Part shown: positions 23,761-32,769 of the stretch, piece by piece
How positions within the stretch are numbered: the first letter of the stretch is position 1
Layout: each line of letters begins with the position of its first letter
The notes under the pieces: model-generated
The model's input: the letters and a program-made list of their open reading frames with translations, nothing else
Database searches by the model: none
Told to the model about the DNA's origin: nothing
Origin: Onthophagus taurus
Taxonomy: Eukaryota > Arthropoda > Insecta > Coleoptera > Scarabaeidae
Reading direction: 5' to 3'
Length of the DNA: 64,000 nt
NCBI RefSeq assembly: GCF_036711975.1
Contig: NC_091969.1
Span: forward strand, 2,480,001-2,544,000
Translations under genes and position numbers: made by a program

Positions 23761-24834
23761 ATACAGGGTGTTTTAAAACAACGTTTAAATATTTATAGGG
23801 GTATAGGGGTTCAAATTTTTTGGGACATTACATTTTTTCTTTTAAACTATAACTACTACAGATTTGATACCTGGCAAATCGATACAGTATAAAACTGTCT
23901 CTTTTTGAGAATAGTATGATGTTTCCATTGCTTCCGGTTAGACCGGAAGTGAAAATAAATACCACTATTTTTCAGAAAATTCAAAAATTTTATTTAACAA
24001 TTAGTCAGATAGCTTAATTCTAAACAACATTAATTCGAAAAAAGGAATTGTACTCCTTAAGGTTTCCGAAAAAGAAAACATTTTAAAAAATAAATTATTA
24101 GAAAAATTGAATTGACACAACGTAATACTAACATTAATCAAAACGAAGCTTTTTACTGAAGATGTTCAAAATGTCGACCTGCAACATCAATACAGTTTCT
24201 CATTCTACGTTCAAAGGAAGCCCGAACTCTTTCAAATAGCCCGTAGTTTTCACGAATTGTTTGGCAACCCTGTTAGCCGGCGATTGGAAAATGTTTCAGC
24301 ATAGAAACGATGTGCTCTCAAACTATTTGCATTGACACGGCCGTACATAAACACCATATCGCTCATTTCAGCATTTGAATACAAGACCATTGCAAACGAT
24401 TTCACTTCACATTTCGCAAAATCAAATGACTGGAGTTTGGTTATTTCGTAATTTCAACAAAACGTCAAATTAATGTATCTTAGCAGATTGTACGTAAGGC
24501 AAAGCCTACTCCTTGTAATGGCCAAATTTTGGTAACTAATGGCATAACGTTTTGTAATGGAATAACTTATACTAACTGGAAGCAATGGAAACATCATACT
24601 ACTCTCAAAAAGAGACAGTTTCATACTGTATCGATTTCCCAAGTATCAAATCTGTAGTAGTTACAGTTTAAAAGAAAAAACCTAGCGTCCCAAAAAATTT
24701 GAACATCCTGTAACGCGAAAACGGTTGATTTTCGGACCCATCTTGGTTAACACTTTTCGACTTGTTTTCTACTGTAGCACTACCCCTATAAATATTTAAA
24801 CGTTGTTTTAAAACACCCTGTATAAAGAGAAAAT
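23761..24834 (-). mobile_element. Inverted-repeat element with transposase scrap
   Basis: Ends ATACAGGGTGTTTTAAAAC and its complement. The arms (about 23761-23950 and 24570-24834) share TATCGATTTG-, AAAGAGACAGT- and TCTGTAGTAGTTA-like stretches. In the centre, minus-strand translation (about 24150-24290) gives fragments such as GYLKEFGLPLNVE and ETVLMLQVDILNI. These resemble the C-terminus of mariner-type transposases, where a Cys-Ile-Asp-like motif and an FEH-like end are common. It is degenerate, and the family is uncertain. Confidence 0.5.
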
Positions 24835-24851
24835 ATTGTAACTGTGATATA

Positions 24852-26141
24852 CACTTAACCGCAAAATTAACGCACCACTCTGACTTTTAGTTTTATTTCG
24901 AGAAATATTATACAGGGTGTCAGATAAAAAACGCCCCAAGCTGTAACTCTGTCATTTACATTTCGATTTTCATGAGCGAGGTATCAAATTAAATGGTTTG
25001 ATTCATGCTGCAAATAAACTTTTTCCAACGCCATCTTCAATTTCAAGCGATTATCAACTTTTGATTTTTAAATTGCTAGGTATGTTTTTCTTCACGTTAT
25101 TGGATAGAGGTTTTTTTCTGAATCCATTAACGTACAATACATCAACATTAATTGTAATTGCGGCTTTACGCAATAAAACATCTTTAATCCTAGTTACAAA
25201 AACTTTAAATGTTAAATACTTATAACTACCAGGCAGACTATTAAAAAATTTTATTCCATAATATTTATAGGCGTTCCTAGATCTGGTCAGTCTCAACGCA
25301 TCATGTCGGATGTCACCCCCCCTCCTAGTTTTGTAATTGTGAAAATCACCATTTTTTTTTAGTTGACAATGAAGTAACATTGTATATTTCAAACATTCAA
25401 AGATTTTTAAATTGCTAAACGAAGAGCGACAGTCTTCAGTATAGTTTAATTTGGCTATATTTCTATTGACTCAATTACGCCTTTTGTATAGGATTTGTCA
25501 GTCTTCTTTATTTAATTTTGAAATCATAGCAGCTTTTCATGAGGGGCTTGTTTTTTAAGTAAATAAGCCTCACTTCTAAAATAAAAGTAGGCATTGCATT
25601 TTAATTGTTTTACCAATTGATAAGATAACTGTCATTCGTGCAATACATAATGGAGCGTGCTAGACGAAATTTAAATCGTGATGAATGTGTAACTTGGCGT
25701 GGCTCATACAACGGTCGGTAGGGTTTTGCAGAGATTTGTAGAGACCAACAATTATGCTAGACGACGTGACCAAGGCAGGCCATGAACTATAAATGCGGTG
25801 GAGGATCAATTTTTGATGCTTCGTTTTGCCTTGTAAGTTCTGATCGTCGTAACAGAAGGCCAGTGACAGAATGTACAGAAGGCCAAATGAAAGATATTCC
25901 ACATGTAACATTCGAGAAACCACATTATACGTGTTAAAGCACATATATTTTACATGATTTTGTTTATTTTTAGTTTTCGTTTATTTCCTACAATTCATTT
26001 AAGTCAAACTTATTGTTATTATCGAAATAATTCTGTTTATGTATTCTATTTTTAATATGTTTTACAAAATGTATGATAATTTTGACTTTAATTATAATAA
26101 ATCGAAATATATAAACGGTGCGTTAATTTTGCGGTTAAGTG
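24852..26141. mobile_element. Tc1/mariner-like element carrying a LINE tail
   Basis: Perfect 25-bp terminal repeats CACTTAACCGCAAAATTAAC (plus GCACC) and complement, between TA dinucleotides (24850-24851 and 26142-26143), as in the Tc1/mariner superfamily. A transposase N-terminus is visible in the plus strand at about 25650-25880 (RRNLNRDECVTWRGS, a QRFVET-like helix and an RRRDQGRP-like linker) in broken frames. The catalytic part is missing, replaced by a non-LTR fragment near the left end. Confidence 0.65.
25054..25510 (-). pseudogene. Non-LTR reverse transcriptase C-terminal remnant
   Basis: The open part (25054-25392, 112 codons) contains HNYKTRRGGDIRHDALRLTR, then SRNAYKYYGIKFFNSLP, a pattern typical of the region after the reverse-transcriptase domain in Jockey/CR1-type non-LTR elements. 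Upstream frames (to about 25510) continue with NLKIFECLKYTML-like sequence. The rest of the element is absent, as in a 5'-truncated LINE insertion. It lies inside the Tc1-like element. Confidence 0.6.
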
Positions 26142-26486
26142 TATTTAAACGTACCTGTATATGGAAGTCGTCTGTATCAGTTGAGTGTAGACCACTCCAC
26201 TTAATTAAATGAAATAATTAGTGATTCATGTTTATCACTTACATCTATTTAAGAAAAAGATGAGTAAAATGACATACTTTGGTTGCAATGTAATCCATTT
26301 TTGCCTCCTTTTTGTACTTCTGTTGCTCCATTAATTTTACATAACTAATCACAGAAAATCAAAAAGAAATTTATGAATTAAAATATGAACATTTTACTTA
26401 CTCGATTTAGAAAATGTGTTATTTTACACATCTCCTTTTTTACGTTGATTATTTAAATAAATCAGTGCCATTATGTTTTGTTTTAG
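26142..26486. other. Intron or intergenic, no feature seen
   Basis: Non-coding. If TMEM181 is intact elsewhere, this is the 3' part of the intron before its penultimate exon. The acceptor TATGTTTTGTTTTAG ends at 26486. Confidence 0.45.
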
Positions 26487-26814
26487 ACATTAAAAGTAAT
26501 CTTTTTTACATTTTGCGGAATTTACATCGCCTATTTACTATTGTTACTACTAAGAGCTTATAGTGAATTAAGATCAATGCCATTTTTCGATATGAGATTA
26601 AAATTTTTGACACTACTAATGTTGGTGGTTTTATCGATAAGCTTAACAATAACAGTTTTAAGATTTGGAATCGGAGTTTTGGAAGATAACTTCGTCGCCC
26701 AATTGTCCACCCATTACAACAGTTCTGTTCAATTCATGTCTTTTTACGGTTTATTAAATTTCTACGTTTAAGCCATGACCTATGTTTATTCTCCAAATAC
26801 TAAAACCATTCAAG
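26487..26814 (+). pseudogene. TMEM181: TMEM181, penultimate exon with in-frame stop
   Basis: TMEM181 is a conserved multi-pass membrane protein of metazoans, related in fold to Wntless-type proteins. The exon follows a clear acceptor in phase 0 and encodes hydrophobic segments (FFTFCGIYIAYLLLLLL, then LLMLVVLSISLTITVL), then the conserved NNFVAELSTHY-like block (DNFVAQLSTHYNSS) and FYGLLNFYV. TAA at 26769-26771 then interrupts the frame where family members have an aromatic residue (TAC would fit). AMTYVYSPNTKTIQ follows in the same frame to a donor at 26814. Earlier exons are not in the window up to the upstream repeats. The exon is either a pseudogene piece, a null allele or a sequence error. 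The call as TMEM181 rests on remembered family motifs. Confidence 0.7.
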
Positions 26815-26869
26815 GTAAACATTAAAAATCTCATTTTGTAATCGATTGATTTAAAAAAAATCGTTTTAG

Positions 26870-27000
26870 AATCAATTATAACTAAAGATAACCCAACCTT
26901 TTCGATGATTAATGATTCCGACGAAGATGTTATTTATGGTTCCGAAGATGAAAGTAGAAGGCCGTTGAATAGGGCAAGAAATGACGATGACAGTGATTGA
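26870..27000 (+). CDS. TMEM181: TMEM181, terminal exon
   Basis: Begins after ATCGTTTTAG in the phase left by the previous exon (CAA G|AA). It encodes ESIITKDNPTFSMINDSDED, then VIYGSEDES and a short acidic tail ending DDDSD and TGA at 26998-27000. The KDNPxFSMxNDSDxDVIYGS block is the cytoplasmic C-terminal signature of TMEM181. AATAAATAAG at about 27122 and GAAATAAAC at 27155 could serve as polyadenylation signals. The exon itself is intact, so loss of the gene, if real, is due to the stop upstream or to missing 5' exons. Confidence 0.75.
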
Positions 27001-27337
27001 ATTAAAATAAGAAATGGTGCCAAGAAGGGGGCTTTTTGGTGAAGTTCTTTTTCTACTTTCGCTATTTTAGATAATATGTAGTGTTTTAAGTAAGTCGAAA
27101 TGAACTGTAAACAATTATCATAATAAATAAGTGTTATTGTAATTTAAATTGGCGAAATAAACAAACGTAATTGTTTTTATGCTTTTTTTTAATGGAAGAC
27201 TACAACAATCAATAGAAGATAATTAACTGTAATAATGGAAAATTTGCTCTTTTAATGCCTAACTGACTTAGAAGTTGGAAGTAAAAGACTCTAAACAAGA
27301 AAATTTGTCCCACATAAAATGCAACATGTCTGAATGT

Positions 27338-30073
27338 TTCTAGTTCTAATGTTAGTTCTAGTGACAGTGGTAGGTAGCGCTAGTTAACATGAGATATCAC
27401 TATGTTGCATATTTTTATTGAAATAAAACTAGAACTCACAGTAGACCTAGAACTAGAATCATCCGGGTTTAGCCGTCTTGAGAGACATGCGGCTAAATCC
27501 GAATGTTTCTAGTTCTAGGTCTAGTGTTAGCTTTAGTATTGTACTAGCACTATCACTAGAACTAACACAAGACCTAGAACTAGAATCATTCGGGTTTAGC
27601 CGTCTTGAGAGACGTGCGGCTAAACCCGAATGTTTCTAGTTCTAAGTCTAGTGTTAGTTCTAGCATTTCACTATCACTAGAACTAACACAAGACCTAGAA
27701 CTAGAATCATTCGGGATTAGTCGTCTTGAGAGACATGCGGCTAAATCCGAATGTTTCTAGTTCTCGGTCTAGTGTTAGTTCTAGTATTGCACTAGCACTA
27801 TTACTAGAATTAACACAAGACCAAGAATCATTCGGCTTTAGCCGTCTTGAGAGACGTGCGTCTAAAACCCGAATGTTTCTAGTCCTCGGTCTAGTGTTAG
27901 TTCTAGCATTCCACTATCACTAGAACTCACACACAAGACCTAGAACTAAAATCATTAGGGTTTAGCCGTCTTGAGAAACGTGCGGCTAAATCCGAATGTT
28001 TCTAGTTTTCGATCTAGTTTTAGTTCTAGTATTGCACTATCACTATCACTAGAACTAACACAAGACCTGGAGCTAGAATCGTTCGGGTTTAGCAGTCTTG
28101 AGAAACGTGCGACTAAACCCGAATGTTTCTAGTTCTAAGTTTAATGTTAGTTCTAGCATTCCACTATCACTAAAACTAACACAAGACCTATAACTAGAAT
28201 CATTCGGGCATAGCCGTCTTAAGAGACGAGCGGCTAAACCCGAATGTTTCTAGTTCTAAGTCTAGTGTTAGTTCTAGCATTTCACTATCACTAGAACTAA
28301 CACAAGACCTAGAACTAGAATCATTCGGGATTAGTCGTCTTGAGAGACATGCGGCTAAATCCGAATGTTTCTAGTTCTCGGTCTAGTGTTAGTTCTAGTA
28401 TTGCACTAGCACTATTACTAGAATTAACACAAGACCAAGAATCATTCGGCTTTAGCCGTCTTGAGAGACGTGCGTCTAAAACCCGAATGTTTCTAGTCCT
28501 CGGTCTAGTGTTAGTTCTAGCATTCCACTATCACTAGAACTCACACACAAGACCTAGAACTAAAATCATTAGGGTTTAGCCGTCTTGAGAAACGTGCGGC
28601 TAAATCCGAATGTTTCTAGTTTTCGATCTAGTTTTAGTTCTAGTATTGCACTATCACTATCACTAGAACTAACACAAGACCTGGAGCTAGAATCGTTCGG
28701 GTTTAGCAGTCTTGAGAAACGTGCGACTAAACCCGAATGTTTCTAGTTCTAAGTTTAATGTTAGTTCTAGCATTCCACTATCACTAAAACTAACAAAAGA
28801 CCTAGAACTAGAATCATTCGGGTTTAGCCGTCTTGACAGACGTGCGACTAAATCCGAATGTTTCTAGTTCTCGGTCTAGTGTTAGTTCTAGTATTGCACT
28901 AGCACTATCGCTAGAACTAGCACAAGACCTAGAACTAGAATCGTTCGGGTTTAGCCGTCTTGAGAGACGTGCGACTAAACCAGAATGTTGCTAGTTCTCG
29001 GTCTAGTGTTAGTTTTAGTTTTACACTAGTACTGTCACTAGAACTCACACACAAGACCTAGAACTAAAATCATTCGGGTTTAGCTGTCTTGAGAGACGTG
29101 CGGCTAAACCCGATACTTTCTAGTTCTAGGTCTAATGTTAGTTCTAGTTTTACACTATCATTAGAACTAATACAAGACCTAGAACTAGAATCATTCGGGT
29201 TTAGCCGTCTTGAGAGACGTGCGGCTAAATCCGAATGTTTTTAGTTCTGGGTGAAGTGTTAGTTCTAGTATTGCACTAGCACTATCACTAGAACTAACAC
29301 AAGATCTGGAACTAGAATTATTCGGGTTTAGCCGTCTTGAGAGACGTGCGACTAAACCCGAATGTTTCTAGTTCTAAGTCTAGTGTTAGTTCTAGCATTC
29401 CACTATCACTAAAACTAACACAAGACCTATAACTAGAATCATTCGGGCATAGCCGTCTTAAGAGACGAGCGGCTAAATCCGAATGTTCCTAGTTCTCGGT
29501 CTAGTGTTAGTTCTAGTATTGCACTAGCACTATCACTAGAACTAACACAAGATCTGGAACTAGAATTATTCGGGTTTAGCCGTCTTGAGAGACGTGCGAC
29601 TAAACCCGAATGTTTCTAGTTCTAAGTCTAGTGTTAGTTCTAGCATTCCACTATCACTAAAACTAACACAAGACCTATAACTAGAATCATTCGGGCATAG
29701 CCGTCTTAAGACACGAGCGGCTAAATCCGAATGTTCCTAGTTCTCGGTCTAGTGTTAGTTCTAGTATTGCACTAGCACTATCACTAGAACTAACACAAGA
29801 CCTGGAACTAGAATCATTCGGGTTTAGCCGTCTTGAGAGACGTGCGGCTAAATCCGAATGTTTCTAGTTCTCGGTCTAGTGTTAGTTCTAGTATTGCACT
29901 AGCACTATTACTAGAACTAACACAAGACCTAGAATCATTCGGGTTTAGCCGTCTTGAAAGACGTGCGGCTAAACCCGAATGTTTCTAGTTCTAGTATTTC
30001 ACTATCACTAGAACTAACACAAGACCTAGAACTAGAATCATTCGGGTTTAGCCGTCTTGAGAGACGTGCGGCT
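27338..30073. repeat. Palindromic satellite array, about 22 units
   Basis: Units of about 111-125 bp repeat head to tail. Each is itself a palindrome: CTAGAACTAACACAAGACC then TAGAACTAGAATCATTC, a core stem CGGGTTTAGCCG - TCTTGAGAGACGTG - CGGCTAAACCCG, then the mirror GAATGTTTCTAGTTCTAG, GTCTAGTGTTAGTTCTAG. I count about 22 cores. Higher-order copies are visible: 27661-28270 recurs 614 bp later, and two units near 29400 recur 248 bp later. The open frames at 27726-27923 and 28340-28537 are identical satellite translations. The unit shares sequence with the short retroposon arms. Confidence 0.9.
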
Positions 30074-30541
30074 CACCTTTTTCCAAGTTAAACTTTTCTT
30101 ATGCAAAACTACCCAATGGCACAGTGCAAGCATATAGTAGCTTCGTAACTATGGTTACTGCATTCATATATTGCGCGTTATATGAAATTCCCAGTAGGGA
30201 ATTGCAAAAATTACTGACTCAGAAAATGGTTGTTATAGTTATAGACATTATGTAACTGACGTCTGCTAACAGAAAGTGATTTAATATGAAGTTAAGTGCT
30301 TCAAATTGTTTCAAGTATGTTTCAAAGTTTTCACACACTAAAAGGTAATTGAGGAGATTAATTACTGTAATATTTGATATCTTGTGTACCTGTAAACACT
30401 TATAAAGGAAATTTTATTAAATATGATAAATTTTTTAAGTAAGAAATTAGTTTTTATCAGAAAGTATTTTTTAATCAATAAATAAACCCTAATAAAACAT
30501 AAAAGTCATTTTTTAATAGTTAATTCAACAAACAACAAAAA
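30074..30541. other. Intergenic, no feature seen
   Basis: Sequence between the satellite and the 3' end of the YTHDC2-like gene, AT-rich, with no exon or repeat structure that I can support. Confidence 0.4.
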
Positions 30542-30627
30542 TTACCACTGATGATTATTTCTTCTTCCTCTCCATCCACCTCTCCAACGTGGTTTCTTAT
30601 AACCTCCACTCCTTCTTTCAGGAAACT
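30542..30627 (-). CDS. Possible RG-rich terminal exon near YTHDC2
   Basis: After a strong acceptor (GGGTGATTTTTTCAG) an 86-bp open stretch encodes (E)FPERRSGGYKKPRWRGG, then WRGRRNNHQW and TAA. Its Arg/Gly/Trp-rich composition resembles RNA-binding tails. It would join in frame to the YTHDC2-like exon at 31130s if a weak donor (TTTAGGG|GTCTTG) is used, giving an alternative C-terminus in place of GLDI. It may instead belong to an unrecognised transcript or be chance. Confidence 0.25.
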
Positions 30628-31123
30628 CTGAAAAAATCACCCAAAAAAGAAAACATATTAGTTAAGCAACTGGAGTTTTAAGAAAACTTAATACTTACAA
30701 GAAAGTAATAACATTAATTAACGTTAATACTAAATTAATTCTAACTTACCTGTAACTTCTTAATAAATAAATTAATCTTCTTATTTCATAATCGGATGTG
30801 GATAATGGTGCGGAGATGATGTGGCATGATCAGGATTTAACACATTAATAAACACATTTACAATACGACATAAACTACATGCACAAAAAAAAATGCAAAA
30901 AAATTAAGTTAAAAATAATTAAACCGTAACAATTATTAAGCTAACATAGAAAAGGATAATTTATTAAAATGTTTTTTGTTAAAGGAACTGTACGAACATC
31001 GTAGATAAATAATTTTAAAAGAAATGCGATCAAAATGAGAAAATTCTAAAAGAAGTGTTTGGAAAAAAGAATATTGTTCGGATAAGATGAGGTAATAAAA
31101 AAGATTTACTTTAAAAATTATTC

Positions 31124-31279
31124 TTAAATATCAAGACCCCTAAACAAAATTGGACGTGCGAAAACGTTAGGTTGATCGTTACGTTCCATCATCAACGTGG
31201 CTATTTTTATGCCAATCTCCCTACTAATTTGATACCCATCCACGAAGTAATTGATCCCATTTGGAAAAAATCCCCTAAA
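31124..31279 (-). CDS. YTHDC2: YTHDC2-like, last exon (YTH domain end)
   Basis: Exon 7 of those recognised. It starts after AAATAATTTTAG with codon phase 2 (AG|G, Arg) and encodes GFFPNGINYFVDGYQISREI, then GIKIATLMMERND and a short tail to TAA at 31124-31126. The INYFVDGYQIS part fits the end of a YTH domain, where a conserved NxxxxVxxxRDGxE-type stretch precedes the final helix. No polyadenylation signal stands out in the first 100 bp downstream. Confidence 0.75.
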   Translation of the reverse strand, partial: FRGFFPNGINYFVDGYQISREIGIKIATLMMERNDQPNVFARPILFRGLDI

Positions 31280-31327
31280 ATTATTTAAACAATAAAAAAT
31301 TATCAATATATTTAATAGGAAACTCAC

Positions 31328-31479
31328 CTGATTTGATCGTATGTAACTCCTTGTGTACTTAACCAATTAATTTTGGCAGGTGTGTTATATTGACCGTCAT
31401 TAGTAGACATTAATTGGGCTAAAGCTTGAAATTCCGAAGTTCCTAGAACGTTGTATAGAAGAAAAGTCTTTTGATTTTC
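31328..31479 (-). CDS. YTHDC2: YTHDC2-like, YTH domain middle exon
   Basis: Bounded by acceptor TTGTAACCTAG and donor ATCAG|GTGAGT. It encodes ENQKTFLLYNVLGTSEFQAL, then AQLMST and, near the end, KINWLSTQGVTYDQIR. It supplies the central beta strands of the YTH fold, and the Trp of INWL is the likely second aromatic-cage residue for N6-methyladenosine. Phase 0 at the start and 2 at the end, matching both neighbours. Confidence 0.75.
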
Positions 31480-31540
31480 CTAGGTTACAAAAAAAAAAAA
31501 AAATTAATTAATAAATGAAATCAAATTTAATTATATATAC

Positions 31541-32332
31541 CAAGAAGCTCCTAAAAACCTTCCGCTCAGTTTGCGGGGCGAAATTCCAAATTCCTTGCGA
31601 TAAACTAATCATGATATTGCTCAATTCCAATGGACGGATAACATAAAATATCGACGACGGACCAAAACGATATACTGGTCCTATAGTCGCTGTCATATCA
31701 ATCAACACATTCGTTGGAATACCAAAACGGCGATGATCACTAAAAACACCATCTTGAGATGTGCTTGGAACGTTTGCTCCATTCCCGCTGGTATGACTCA
31801 ATTCAGGCTGTTTTGAATGTGGTCCGCAACCTTGTCGTTTAGAAGAACCAGTTTTCAAACAAGGTTGGTATTGTTTCGAACTACCACTTTGATGATCATG
31901 ATTATCATCAGCATCATTTGGAATTCCATTAAAATTTCTTTTAAGAACCTGCTGATTCCTTTCAACATTATCACCGAAATTAGGTTCCATATTTGGATCG
32001 AAGTCGTTCGATGATTCGCCGTTTGTGTTAAAATGCAAATATCCATTGCTTCCTGGTGGGACTCGTGGCCTTTTTCCAAATTCAAACGGTTGAACAAGAT
32101 TAAAATAAGACTCTTCGATTACAAGAACATAATTAAAAAGTCCGAGAAGATCCGTTTCGAATTTTGTAGTTTTAGCAGATGGTTGCGTGACGTGACGTTG
32201 AATCATGTCGTTTAAAGCAAGTCGAAATTTCCACACTACATCGCCACCCAAGTTCACATTTAAAGAATCATCGATTTCCATTATTGACGATTCCGGATCA
32301 AATCGCAAAGTTGAACCAGCGGTTAAAACAAT
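31541..32332 (-). CDS. YTHDC2: YTHDC2-like, linker and YTH domain start
   Basis: Acceptor TAAAAATTAG, donor TTCTTG|GTATAT. The first residues (IVLTAGSTLRF) finish the OB-like fold, and a helical stretch follows (GGDVVWKFRLALNDMIQRHV). Then comes a low-complexity Asn/Asp/Ser/Gly-rich linker of about 120 residues. The last 55 residues start the YTH domain (PVYRFGPSSIFYVIRPLEL) with GIWNFAP carrying the first cage Trp. The plus-strand frames over the linker are shadows. Confidence 0.8.
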
Positions 32333-32398
32333 CTAATTTTTAAATAGAAAAAGTTGTTTTAGTTCTATTTGGGTGTCTAATACCAATAATTAGCTTAC

Positions 32399-32546
32399 AG
32401 TTAATGGAGTAACAGCAGTAACTCCTTTTAAATTGCACAAATTCCCAAGTTTTGACATTTCATCAAAAACAAACCATAATCCTGATGAGTATTCCATGGT
32501 TCCTCGAAGACACGAAGTCGAATGCATTAAAACCCTCTTTTCATTT
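32399..32546 (-). CDS. YTHDC2: YTHDC2-like, OB-fold exon
   Basis: A short exon between acceptor TTATTTGATAG and donor AACT|GTAAGC. The phase-2 start completes an Arg codon split from the exon 5.6 kb upstream. It encodes NEKRVLMHSTSCLRGTMEYS, SGLWFVFDEMSKLGN and GVTAVTPLT. The (W/L)xxFDEM..AVTPLT pattern is the OB-fold region found C-terminal to the HA2 domain in DEAH helicases of the YTHDC2 type. Recovering it in frame on both sides is strong support that the gene is continuous across the transposon-filled intron. Confidence 0.75.
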
Positions 32547-32769
32547 CTATCAAATAATAATTTATTAAATTATTTAATTTATTATTTAATAGGCTCACTT
32601 TCATATGAAATGTACCACCCACTAAAATTTGAACTACAACTTTGAAACTTCGGTAAAATAATGCCTTATTATCAACTAAAAAACGATGAAAGTTTCCGCC
32701 GAAAAAACTCAACTTTCAATATTTTCTTCCTAGTACTGTAAGTTAATTTGATTGTCAAACTGCCAAGTA

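Noticed and set aside
27726..27923. Duplicated 65-codon genes (also 28340-28537)
   Set aside because: Identical translations of satellite units repeated 614 bp apart.
27338..30073. CRISPR-like array of regularly spaced repeats
   Set aside because: Units are head-to-tail palindromes without unique spacers, in a eukaryotic genome with introns. It is a satellite.
31817..32215. Plus-strand genes over the YTHDC2 linker
   Set aside because: Shadows of the minus-strand exon 31541-32332.
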